Shown here in pieces: positions 39,701 through 49,995 of a DNA stretch of 64,000 nucleotides. Within the stretch, counting starts at the first letter, position 1. Every line of letters starts with the position of its first letter. The translations under genes and the position numbers were made by a program. The notes below the pieces were generated by a model that was not told the origin of the DNA, did no database searches, and saw only the letters and a program-made list of their open reading frames with translations. The DNA comes from Ecdyonurus torrentis (lineage: Eukaryota > Arthropoda > Insecta > Ephemeroptera > Heptageniidae): the NCBI GenBank assembly GCA_949318235.1, contig OX439134.1, positions 17,286,680 through 17,350,679 of the forward strand. The letters are read 5' to 3'.

Positions 39701-40374
39701 CCTGAGCAGGGTCGTTTTTTTGAATTTGTATGTAAGGTGTGGTTGACTTTGGAGAACACGCAGTTGAAATATATGCGTCCAGTCTCAACTGGCTTTTCAA
39801 TGCATTGTCCAACCAATTTACCACCACATTCTTCACAGTTAGCATTGAATACCATATATACTTCTCCATTAAAGGTTCCTTTTCCTCTATTAAATATCCA
39901 GATGCATTTGTTTGTAGTTTGTTCTTGTATAGAACGGCAAATAATATGCGTCCAACCATATTTAGGTATGAGGTAGTCTCTTTTTCCTCTTTCTTTATCT
40001 TTGTAAGTCTTGGTTATAGGTTCTATGTGTGTCACGTAATCAATGCGATTAACTTCAAGACAGAACTTTTCAGTTGTGGTTTGAGTACTTTCTTTTATAT
40101 TAATATCATTTGCTTTTTCTGCAAATTCTTTAAGTTTCGTCTGTTCAACGTCAATAATATTTAAATAATGCCAGGAACAGTGCCTATTAAATTTAACTTC
40201 ATTATAGATATTTTTGGCACTTGTTGCATATTGCAATTCTAGTGATACTTTCTGATATATTTCAGATGAAGGAGATGGTATTTCATTGCAATTAATGTGG
40301 GTAAGAATGCCTGGTGCAATTTTAATAATTGCATTAAAAATACATTGAGGGGTAAGTTTGGACGCACGCGGCAT
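36793..40374 (-). CDS. DDE transposase fused to USP-like (C19) cysteine peptidase
   Basis: Intact 1193-residue frame. Residues 1-120: no recognised family. Residues 140-230: Cys/His-rich (C180-x2-C183, C205, H212, H215, C223), possibly zinc-binding. Residues 335-640: RNase H-fold transposase pattern, D340 in CGDATGS, D413 in TCDMSMAFLGA, D457-x2-H460 in RVDFAHF (the C/D(2)H signature known from hAT, MULE, P and Kolobok transposases) and E633 in PVESTFDSIKNHW. D-D spacing is 73; D-E is 220, leaving room for a helical insertion with an acidic patch (541-565). Residues 700-850: lysine-rich linker. Residues 857-860, IDLT followed by acids, look like a SUMO-interaction motif; KKKRH at 882 is a possible nuclear signal. 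Residues 928-1193: C19-type peptidase, C935 in NTCAFDTISQCL, H1151 in GHYICY, W1163 and D1167 in ERYDG. The start follows a splice acceptor directly. No frameshift. Exact superfamily uncertain. Confidence 0.9.
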   Translation of the reverse strand: MPRASKLTPQCIFNAIIKIAPGILTHINCNEIPSPSSEIYQKVSLELQYATSAKNIYNEVKFNRHCSWHYLNIIDVEQTKLKEFAEKANDINIKESTQTTTEKFCLEVNRIDYVTHIEPITKTYKDKERGKRDYLIPKYGWTHIICRSIQEQTTNKCIWIFNRGKGTFNGEVYMVFNANCEECGGKLVGQCIEKPVETGRIYFNCVFSKVNHTLHTNSKKRPCSGFVRMELQQRMGDGLQAATWETLEAEKRMKFGDEEPRDLFDKRTLRQANYERRRDEVPIQCDNQIATLSALKYTADHAGNIHQVGSTPVTLMYWTQFQKAVYNDVIDQEESYLCGDATGSLVKKISYSAPLSQSGHIFLYQLTVNIPNVRKSFPCGQMLTDKHNTNHIRYFLIEWIQSGAKIPKIATCDMSMAFLGAFSSAFNGMNLAEYVRVCLDHLSGKNVQLPKCFIRVDFAHFIAAINRWSCLKNLKFSRVETFYKKVFTLAATAHSFEDAISIIRSGIIVALSEEDGLNNKGCKTVAQDCKEKLKKQMAGLDVTELEVDQDQPEQYQIDELLEIEAHQSVNAWVENIIDSARNEVEVGDGDNMHYLPELVNHFRRLLKILPLWSAVMVNSFARGEVTATTAPVESTFDSIKNHWLKDMNLPTSIVAFYLRHKKHIDGLAKICEAKKKKLENMERLSTVEDDLNHVYKDNLIKDIEKEIESFDVQTTKSIKEEVSGTELTVSEVSSIKKDSVLKKSSKRPEKCTQENKQINTTENRAYECRSLRSRATQKNVPARYMKSSIKGVKTKSLQSKKGKTFRQTKLVVTKKENGEKVVTSDIAKEIHEDFYDVEHSELAFEDWKGQGKTAETIDLTKEEDYENILVKIQEQDQCKAFKKKRHSFYKTTCSEFAVVPDARTRRKINLRLLLNGNLLNPITMKKIKYVVQNTCAFDTISQCLAAIYCDSDVMNKEFDLYATENEFICFIKNLVTSNALGREIYHQRLQLLLQYVEQKNNASNVQVINSSCNVAKIISQWLSRIASMIETKSCENNACKIKEKSTYLQYINIQCKVLREGGVKALKEAITTYNPYSTCQNAINNKFCGGLVTHLFQALSLLIIEMDYGQIANIYYQLQDIPISIDVMDRTYILRSIAHFLPPTTPNGIGHYICYAKRLNGMWERYDGLSRQRTSVVVQSDSLVNPHVLFYSL

Positions 40375-40390
40375 CTGTAACAGAAAAGAA
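40375..40390 (-). promoter_or_regulatory. 3' splice site directly before the transposase ATG
   Basis: On the minus strand TTTCTTTTCTGTTACAG abuts ATG: a pyrimidine tract plus CAG. The coding exon therefore probably has at least one upstream exon, and M1 may be internal to the true protein or the first codon after a non-coding leader. Confidence 0.7.
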
Positions 40391-40416
40391 ACATATTTTA
40401 TATATATGTGTATATA

Positions 40417-40427
<11 letters not shown>

Positions 40428-40488
<61 letters not shown>
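40428..40488. repeat. (AT)n microsatellite
   Basis: AT run in the putative intron upstream of the main exon. Confidence 0.95.
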
Positions 40489-40493
<5 letters not shown>

Positions 40494-40762
40494 TAAATGC
40501 ACCTACATATAAATGTAAATAATTAGTTTACATGTAACAAGTAAGAAAACTTGAAGTAATTATATTAAATTAGCACACAAAATTTATACGTCACTTATGC
40601 TGCTTTTCAGTTTTCATAGCACAAATGTTGCTATATTAGCACGAACTAATAATTTTTCTCTATGATATAATATTGAAGCAATTTACAATAATCATGTAAT
40701 ATCATAACAAAGTCTATGTTGCAAATTAGCTACTTAATTGATTTTTTTATCTGTGTATATAT

Positions 40763-41054
40763 AATAATATAATATAATATAATATAATTTAATATAATAT
40801 AATATAATATAATATAATATAATATGATATGATATGATATGATATAATATAATATAATATAATATAATATAATATAATATAATGTAATGTAATGTAATGT
40901 AATGTAATGTAATGTAATGTAATGTAATGTAATGTAATGTAATGTAATGTAATGTAATGTAATGTAATGTAATGTAATGTAATGTAATGTAATGTAATAT
41001 AATATAATATAATATAATATAATATAATATAATATAATATAATATAATATAATA
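40763..41054. repeat. (AATAT)n/(AATGT)n pentanucleotide satellite
   Basis: About 290 bp: AATAT repeats, a few ATGAT units (40825-40843), more AATAT, a uniform AATGT core (40883-40997), then AATAT again. The nested order suggests the core variant arose inside the array and expanded. Confidence 0.95.
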
Positions 41055-41120
41055 TATAATCAAAGATAAAGAATAATATTGTAACTTTTTAATTTATTAA
41101 ATTATATGCAAATATCTTAC

Positions 41121-41190
41121 CCTAGAATTTTTGTAGACGCTGTCTTATGACGTTTGTCATCTGGTAAGAAGTCTGTTAGTTGTTCATTCC
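41121..41190 (-). other. Exon-like segment (70 nt)
   Basis: On the minus strand it lies between TTTTAATAG and GTAAGATA. One frame is open for 22 codons (NEQLTDFLPDDKRHKTASTK...). Joining it to the main exon is out of frame with M1, so it would be a non-coding or alternative leader exon, or a false signal. Confidence 0.3.
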
Positions 41191-43434
41191 CTATTAAAAT
41201 AATAAAATAATTATAAATTACAAAGCAATTTTCAAATACTATAAAATGAAATTATATATACATATTTTACTATTGTTAAAAGCAAAATAAAATAATTTTA
41301 AATAGTGCTCGTTGAAAGTAAATATTTTATATTTATATAGCTATTTTATAATTTGTTTCAGTATAAAAAAATAGTGTATTGAAACAGTGTGCAATCTCGT
41401 ACAATATAAGAAATAAATTTTATAACTCAATAAAAAAAAAATTTAAACATGGAATATATTTATCTATTTTTATACAAATCTGTTTTCAAAACAAAGTTTC
41501 TTCAACTTTAAAGAACATTCATTCTCTTGATAATCTTAAAATTGCGGTTTACAATTTTTTGTCTCTTTTTAATTAATAAAATACAACCATTACATGGGAC
41601 GTGTAATGCTTAGAACTCACAAGCACAGTAATTAATGAAATAATTTATAATAAGTAATAGTTAGCCATTGATTTTAAACTAGCAAACAATCGAGTTAAAT
41701 TTAACATCTAATTTATAATCATTACTACGAATAAAATTATTCTTTTAACCCAAGTCAGTCAAATGCATTATAAATAACGAAGTTAATATTTACTTGCTCG
41801 CATGAAAAATATTATTGATTTAATTATGATTGTTCCACTATGCCATATACATTTTATACATTACAATTACTCATCGCCACTAAGGAAGTGCAGTTCTGCT
41901 TAAAGTCACTGCGTATTTGACTTTGAATGCAATTGGCTGTGTAGCAAACATTTTACAGAAATAATAACAATTATAATAAACCTACGTCATTGTAGCGTAA
42001 AGGTTTTTACATTTAAAACGACATAAATAATTTTATAACATAGCATGATCATCATCCTATATAATGTATACTGCACAATCAGGCCATAAGCATTCAAATA
42101 TATTTAACAAAAAATAATGCATTATAAATCAGGTTGCTTCATAAAAAAAATTATTTTTTCCGTTTGAAAAGTTTCGAATTATCTTTAATAAGCACAAGAA
42201 TATTCAAATATGTTATACATTGACATTTCTATGATATATAATTTTGGTCAGAAAACTTAGTGAGCTCCTCTAATAAATGCACTAGCCCAACGTAAGGGTA
42301 AATAATATAACATTACAAGCAAATCAGCGTAAAAGAGGTGAAAATATAGCTTAAAGAATTTGAAGAAAAAAATTTTTATTCTATTTCGTGACTTCTTTTC
42401 CAAAATTGATGGCAGAATTTGTTAAATTTGTTTTTAAAAGGTATATAAATAATCCAAATTAAAAATAATTTAATTTATAACTTTGCAGTATTAGGTCAGT
42501 TTTTGCGTATACAAAAAAATATTTTTGTCAAATTCTGAAAAAGTTTAATTTTTTTTATTGAATGAATTTCAAAGTCTAAAATAAATAATCATAATTTAAT
42601 GTAGTTTAAAAAATTGACAATTTTATAATTAGTAATTGTGTATAAATTTGGAAAAGTTTTTTTTTATTCTCAATTAAAACGTTTTACCTACGCCGGGCCA
42701 ATGTAATACTTTTTCATTTTTGAGTAGAGAATATTTTCCTGAATCGATTGATATGAGATTTTATAATTTTTAAGTTAAGCTAATTTTAAATTAATTAAAA
42801 AGATGACGCTATATTATATATTATATAGTTTGGGACAAATTAGAGTTATCGTTAAAGTTTTATATGAAATTAACTTAACGTTAACGTTATATAAAATTCA
42901 GGTAAAGCTTGACAATTAAATATTCACGTAATCAATCATTTTAGGACGATATCCTCTGTTTTAGAATTGTCCATACAATTATAACTACATTTAATTTTAT
43001 AGTTCCACACAGTTAGTAGTTTATTATATCTTTTTTAATCAGGGCATCCCAGATTGAAAAAGGTATATAAGAAAAAAAAAATTCTATACAAGCTGCATGA
43101 TTAAGAGAGAGTGCATGTTTTCTTTATTGATAAAATTTTTGTTATGTTTTATAAATAAATTGTTTTGTGTATTTCAAAGTTGTGGACAAATTTATCAGTA
43201 AAAATCAGTATTGTTTTTGTCATATAAACTTTTTCTCTCTTTTTTCTTCCATTCCTCAATTTTTTTATCCCGTACGTCGTTGTATGCTATATATAGAACT
43301 CATTTTCAGTAATGTAATTGTAGCGTAAATAATGCTAAGTTGGAACAATATAAATAATTATGCCAGCAAACATAATCGGATAAGAGCATAAATAGCATAA
43401 ATCTTATGCCATAATATTATGCTATTATCCATGT

Positions 43435-43436
<2 letters not shown>
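41191..43436. other. Element interior, non-coding
   Basis: No gene recognised. GTTAACGTTA motifs at 42878-42896 match the 3.9-4.0-kb cluster; K-like ATAATTATGC sequence at 43320-43435. Confidence 0.4.

Positions 43437-43507
<71 letters not shown>
43437..43507. repeat. (CT)n microsatellite
   Basis: CT run with one break, followed by a T-run at 43537-43559. Confidence 0.95.
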
Positions 43508-44024
43508 TCACTGTGTCTTTTTTTTTTCTTCTTAGTTTTTTTTTTTTTTTTTTTTTTTTGTAGGCCTCGACCCAAAAGGCCTTGGCCTATAACCTTCTAA
43601 GCACTGAAATTTCCTACCCTCAATATCCACTGTATATAGTACTGACTGCCATGATACTTATATCATAGATTTACGAAAAGGTTGTTTATAAAATTGATTT
43701 TAAAAAAATATATTGCGACTTATTTTCTTTAATTCATTCAGAAAATTCAAAATGAAAATCATTTCAATATCATTATTAATTTTTATCTTATAAATAGTTA
43801 AGTTATAACTAAAAATAATCACATTTAAAAATTTGTTTTATTACGCCACCTCTTCCTTCTCTCAATAATTAAATTTAAATCACGAAAGATAAAGTGCCCA
43901 AAAAGCAGTCCGATATGAGGCTGCTACATTGTAGCAAATCTTATATGTAGAAATTCGTTTTATGAACAAAAAAAAAAAGAAAAAAAAGAAGAAGAAGAAG
44001 AGATTGAGAGGGAGCAAGAGCGAA

Positions 44025-44027
<3 letters not shown>

Positions 44028-44066
<39 letters not shown>
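44028..44066. repeat. (GA)n microsatellite
   Basis: Short GA run. Confidence 0.95.
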
Positions 44067-44069
<3 letters not shown>

Positions 44070-44236
44070 AGAGATGTAAATTAACATGTAATTAATGAAA
44101 CACTGAGTAGTACCACAAAAGCAAATATTTAAAGGGATAGTACACCGGTTTTCTATTTTTAATATCTAAAAGAGATGTCCTATTCACAGCCCCTTCCACC
44201 AGGTTCATCTCCCTGATAAGAGCGCGAGTTAGATGG

Positions 44237-44935
44237 AAGGAGACATTGTGGTGCCGTGCCAGTCGGGCAGTCAATTTTAAAAACCCTGCGCCCTGCTTGC
44301 TGATGGTGAGATATTTTTTTCAGAGATATATGTACTAACTATAGACTCATAGACATATATATGGTACTTACATTTGTAAAGAGGAGAGAGAACAAAGAGG
44401 GCTGTATAAATATGCGAGGGATTAACTTTTACTACCTGATGCATAACCAAATTATATCATGCATGATTGAATAATAATAACTCTAAATATTTATCAAAAA
44501 GACCCCAGGTCATCACAGTTGATATTGTTATCAAAAATTATTCAATTTACTATTTTGATCGAAGTTTTAGTGTGTTTCTAACGCTTTAAACATGCTATTA
44601 AAAAAGCGGAATTATAAAATCATTATAAGGTTAGAACCACGCTACAACCTTGATCAAAAAAGTAAATTGCATAATTTTTACTAACAATATCAACTGTGAT
44701 GTCCTGGGGTCCCTTTAATACATACTTAGAGTTATCATTATTCAATAATGCGTAATATGATTGGGTCATGTAGGTAGTAAAAGTTAATCCCTCGTATATT
44801 TATACAGCCCTCTTTGTTCTCTCACCTCTAACAAAGGTAAGTACATCTCTGAAAAAATATCTCACCATCAGCAAGCAGGGCACAGGGTTTTTAAAAATAG
44901 CTGCCCGACTGGCACGACACCAGACAGTCTCCCGC
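44237..44935. mobile_element. 700-bp palindromic element inside the 20-kb transposon
   Basis: Left arm (CGTGCCAGTCGGGCAG, CCCTGCTTGCTGATGGTGAG, AACAAAGAGGGCTGTATAAA, CATCACAGTTGATATTGTTA) is repeated in reverse complement on the right up to about 44935. The turn-around is near 44600. The arms differ at scattered sites, so it is older than the large element's TIRs. The minus-strand frames here (44092-44274, 44800-45030) are shadows of the palindrome. Confidence 0.8.
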
Positions 44936-45362
44936 CAGAAAAAAAAATTAATTTGAGCAATTTTATCATAAGCACTCTTATAAAAAAAAATTACCATATG
45001 AGATGATAAATATTTAAAAATCTCCAGCAAGTTTAAAATATTGTATTTTATGTTTATACACAGAAATGGATTGAAAAAAAAGAGACTGCAATGAAGATTG
45101 AATCTTATTTATGTTCCCTATAACGTACTGTGCGTACATCACAATTTGTCTCATTGCATTTATTAATACTGATGATGTGTGCAGAATACTGCTTATTATT
45201 ATTACCCGCTTATGGTCAGCTCGCTTATATATTATATTATACTACATTATAAATCAATAAAATTTATGTTATTATATTTGTATTACAGATTAAAATAACA
45301 TAGATTATAATATTATTAAAATCATGCAATTTTTATTGTTTATATGTAATAATAAAAAATAC
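44936..45362. other. Element interior, non-coding
   Basis: Nothing recognised. Confidence 0.4.
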
Positions 45363-45410
45363 CTGTCCGCAAAGGTAAAGCGTTCTGGACAATAACCACG
45401 CCTCCTCCAT
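45363..45410 (-). other. Candidate first coding exon of the transposase gene
   Basis: On the minus strand ATGGAGGAGGCGTGG opens a 16-codon frame (MEEAWLLSRTLYLCGQ) that ends in CAG followed by GTATTTTTT. It ends in phase 0, so splicing to 40374 would continue in frame into MPRASK. Start context is good (G at -3 and +4). No independent support, and the donor is only moderate. Confidence 0.35.
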
Positions 45411-45977
45411 TTCGGAAGAATGTAAATTAGTAAATTAATTATGGTTTATAATACAATGAAATTACGTACGATATATAGTTACGGATAGAGTTAATATATT
45501 TCATATTACATTTTCCGTTACCTATATTCTAAAATGAAAGTATTAATAACAATAAGGACATGTTTGCTGTCTTGCTGGATTTAATTTATACTATTGTTCG
45601 AATATGTTTTAATTAAAAACAAAAACAAAAGTGTTTAAATATCCCAACAAAATACTAAGTCTAGAATTTATTGACACATTAATTTATTACCTTTTTCATA
45701 TCATCCTAATGTGAAGTATAAATATGTGTTATTTTTTAATTGCTGAAATAATAATGATAATAATGAATTGTAATATTTTACAACATAAGTATTATTCAAT
45801 AGTACGTAATTGTGCTGTTCTTATAAAAGTTGCTGAAATCGGGCGTATATAATAATATCGTATTTAAAAGTGTGTGTGTATTTTAAGTACAGAATATTTT
45901 GTCTCTTTCCGTTTATTCACTAGATTATTACGGTTTTTTCCTTTGAACAATTTGTCATCTTTCTTTACAAAGCGTAT

Positions 45978-46025
45978 TTCTTATTCTTATTCTTATTCTT
46001 ATTCTTATTCTTATTCTTATTCTTA
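45978..46025. repeat. (TTCTTA)n microsatellite
   Basis: About 8 hexanucleotide copies. Confidence 0.95.
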
Positions 46026-46875
46026 CCTGTATGTCCCCCTAGTTTAATATTGTCTCTTCTTTTTTTAATTTTACTGCCAACAGTCAATAACCTCTCAAAA
46101 AATAGAAATGTGTGTGGGAAACATTGATATCTAAATTTAATAAAGCTTGAAGCGGTGCAGATAAAAGCTAATAGCCGGTAGCAAAAGAGCTATAAAGGTA
46201 AAAGGTAAACTCCCCTTTTTTTCAGGTTGCAGGTAAACGTTCGTGAATAAAATTATTATTATCGTTATTATTTTTTCTAAAAAAATGAAAATTTGTACAA
46301 TATTGTGTGGTCTTGCTGAATTTAAAAAGTTTTGAAGCAAAATTGGTATTCCATTGTGGTCACTGCAGATGTTGCAGTCAATTAATTTTTTTTTTATAAA
46401 AGCACAGTTCTGTGTCACTCAATATCAGATTTAAAAAAAATAATAATAAAAAACCAACAAAAATTATTAAATTAAGATCAGATCTTGCAACATTTAATTC
46501 AACAGTAAGATCAAAAATTTTATTGTAATATTTTTGTTTTTATAATAAATTAAAAAAGTACAATAATAATAATTCACACTTTTTTTAGAACTTTTTATCA
46601 CTAAAATATAATAAAAGAGGTCCAGAGAAAATTTTAAATTATACAACTTAAAAAAAAATTAATACATTAAAAAAAAAAAAAGAAAGAAAAAAAAAAAGAA
46701 AGAAAAAGCCTTTTATTTACAAATGTGTGTTATTTTCCTAGTCTTTATTTTCATCTTTTATCCATTCAAAAAAGTACCTTCACCTTTAAAAAAAATTGTT
46801 ATTTTTAATTTTTAATTTTTGCAATGTTAAAAAAAGTATGACAATAATAATTTACACTTTTTTTATCACTATATA
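46026..46875. other. Element interior, non-coding
   Basis: The 93-codon minus frame at 46137-46418 has no family signature and is AT-driven; no gene supported. Confidence 0.4.
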
Positions 46876-47194
46876 GGATGTATGCTTTCATGTTAAAGTC
46901 GATGCCATGTTGGATCACTTAATAACATAGGCCGCTTAAGAAAATGACTCATTTTGCCAATTTAAAAATACTAAGCAATATTTTTAAGAACACTGATGCT
47001 GTAATAGGTTGAATATTATCAACAAATTATCTATGGTTCAATTATCTGTGAGAAAAATAATAAGAAAAAAAATAATAACAGATTTCCCAAAGAAAATACC
47101 AAACAACCAATTTTTTTACTATCGTGACCAATGTTATCCATTACTTCAATATGAGGTCCAAGCGCATTAAATATGACGTCATGTGCATACAGCC
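46876..47194. mobile_element. Family B element, copy 2 (inside the 20-kb transposon)
   Basis: Starts GGATGTATGCTTTCATGTTA and ends GTGCATACAGCC, with TA on both sides. Very close to copy 1 over its first 50 bases. Confidence 0.82.
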
Positions 47195-48005
47195 TATACT
47201 AAAATAATATAATATATTATAATATTTTTCACTTAATGGGATTGTTTGATTTGATTTTTATGTATGTAATTTGATCGACTGTGACTAGCAAAAGTGATCT
47301 AAATTAAATCCATCAACATAGTCAGAGCGGGCAGGTAAAAATTATAATAATAATAATAAATAAACGATACGCAAAATCAATAAAACAACAATTACGATGT
47401 TTTGAGTTCCACAAAAATTAGCTAAAAATTAGCTAAAATAAAACAAAAGAAAAAAATACTCGTACTCGTAATAGTGCATGGTTTTAGTTATTTTGCGTAT
47501 CGTTTATTTATTTATTAATTATATTATTATCAATTTTCGATTTAATTCCACGCTATGAATGAACGTAAATTATAGGAGAGTTGAGTATCATACATTTTAA
47601 TCGCCTTTTCTTTAAAATAAACCACTCCTGAATTTAGATTTTTTTTTTTTATTATTATTACTTTAATTTGTTTTGAACTGAAAATAAGTCATGTTCATAC
47701 AGAAATTCTGTTACTGTTTAAAAAAAATTGAAAAAGTCACCAATAATTTTTTTTTCTTCTTCTGCATTCAAATCTATAATTCGGTATGATCCAAATATAT
47801 TTCCGTACTGGCCAATGAGTGTTATACTTTTGTATCAAGCTGAATAATAAAAAGTTTATAGTGTAATGCTATTCAAACGATATGGATAATATTAATAGAC
47901 ATTGGTCATTGGTGTTATGAAATTGGACTTGCAATACAAACTATATTATACTTGTTATAATTACAATGACATATTTAGGTTTAATATATACTTACATTAC
48001 ATTTT

Positions 48006-48008
<3 letters not shown>
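47195..48008. other. Element interior, non-coding
   Basis: Contains a weak inverted pair around TTTGCGTATCGTTTATTTA (about 47494) and TAAATAAACGATACGCAAA (about 47358). No gene. Confidence 0.4.

Positions 48009-48099
<91 letters not shown>
48009..48099. repeat. (AT)n microsatellite
   Basis: AT run of about 90 bp. Confidence 0.97.
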
Positions 48100-48101
<2 letters not shown>

Positions 48102-49338
48102 TTATAGGAAAACAAATAGCAAAGTCAAAATAGCTTCATTAAATACTATAAAAATAATAATAAAATAATAATAAATGCCTGACAGTTCAACATCAATCTT
48201 TATTTTCCGATAAAACAAATCTTTCAGATCAAGATCTTTTAAACTGATTCATGGTGATCGTATTCGATTTAAAAACAGGGATGCTGATTTAATTTAGAGC
48301 ATTTTGCGAGCCACGGTCAATCTAGTTTTTATAAGATCATATAAAGCCCATAAAGTGGACAATTAAGTACAAAAATGAAGGTATGCAATATACATGTATT
48401 GCCATAATAATAATAATGCAGTGGTACTTTTTTGAATGGATAAATGTTAAAAAAGAAGAAGAAACAAACAAAATTAATAATAATAATAAGAAAATAAAAG
48501 GATTTTTTAGGTGTAAATGCTAATATGCAAAATGTTACCTGAACCTCATTTATTATATGTTTTAGTATAGTGAAAAAAAAATTGTATTGTTACATCAAAT
48601 GATGTAATATGTGATTTAATTATGATTTGATCACCGCGTTGTTGTTTTTTATTATTATTATAAATCTGTTATTGATCGATACAGAACTGTTATATTGATG
48701 TAATCTGTTCTTTTTTGAAGAAATCAGCCCATAATATATGGTGGTAAATTGTAAATACGCGCACACTTAGATTATATACATGCATATTCATTTTAAAAGT
48801 AACCATATTACTAAGAAATTACATAATGCGAATCATGTACGTATTTTTATTGAATTTCAGCATTAGTGCTTAAATCTTATAGTAACATATAAATCAGATA
48901 TCCGAGTAATATGCATCTGTCTGCCAGCTAAATATATATTACTGACCTGATCACTTATGTTTTCATAAATATATATGTATGCATGTGTCGTATAGTTATT
49001 TGATTATATTTTATAAGTATAATCTCTTATTTTAATTGAAGAGCAAGAACTGGCTTCATATCAACCCAGCATACTCTTTATACATATTGTAATTGATAGT
49101 AGTATATATTTATACCCATCGTTCTTATTTGATTTTTTTATGCATTTTTTCCGGTTAAGTTTTAAAATACATATATATGATTATGATATATTATGACTTA
49201 GAGGAGCACTGTTATTTTAACACTGGTCATAGATATTGATATAATATAACATATTCTGCATTTTAAATAAAAAAGATCATTTTATTTTACTTTTATAACA
49301 TAAAAAAATGAATAGTTGTAAAATAAAGAGACACTTAC
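48100..49338. other. Element interior, non-coding
   Basis: Nothing recognised. Confidence 0.4.
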
Positions 49339-49374
49339 CTTAATTCTTCTATGGTCAGTTGATTTTCTTTTTTC
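49339..49374 (-). other. Exon-like segment with strong 5' splice site near right TIR
   Basis: On the minus strand ATTAAG is followed by GTAAGTGT, a near-consensus donor. An acceptor-like TTGGTTCCTAG lies 36 nt upstream, and the intervening 12 codons are open. Its place about 620 bp inside the right TIR fits a leader exon of the transposase transcript. Confidence 0.3.
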
Positions 49375-49995
49375 CTAGGAACCAAAACTTGACTTCTTCA
49401 CTCTTTAAAAACTTTTTCTCGAATGACACATAGTGTATGATGTATAATTTTATAATAGATTTCTTTTCAGGTACCATCTCTTGAGAGACACGTAAATGCA
49501 TAAAAAAATAGCAAAATCAAAGTTTGTATCGCACGTGTTTTATTGTTACTTTGTTCATAGGCGCCGCTTATAACTGTCGCGCGACCACCCTTTCGTCTAT
49601 GTACCTGTGTAAAACCCTATAAGCAAAGCGAGGATAGATTTTTATCTTTTGCGTTTCCCATGAAAAAGTATGTTTTATTACAATTTTTACTTATATATAT
49701 ATTAAATATATTAAAAAAATAATAATAATAATGCAAATGGACATTTAGTTTTCAGTTTGAATTACATATAACTATATGCGATGTATAATAATATAATAAA
49801 AACTAATCTACAAAAACATTAATAAATATTGTTTATTTACACAACATCTCTGACAAAAACTGATTTAAATGCTATGTTTATATTGGTATTTTTATAATTA
49901 TTCATTAAAAGCCACTGCTAACTGTTATAAGTCATATTATTATTATTATTTTTAATTGTTACATGCAGAAAATATATGTTGCTGCTATTTAAATC

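Noticed and set aside
38093..40164. Plus-strand and alternative-frame open frames within 38.1-40.2 kb (66-141 codons)
   Set aside because: They are antisense or shifted shadows of the 1193-codon transposase gene and lack family signatures.
36793..40374. hAT superfamily assignment for the transposase
   Set aside because: The D-x2-H motif and long D-to-E spacing would fit hAT, but hAT elements make 8-bp duplications with short TIRs and usually have a BED finger, not seen here.
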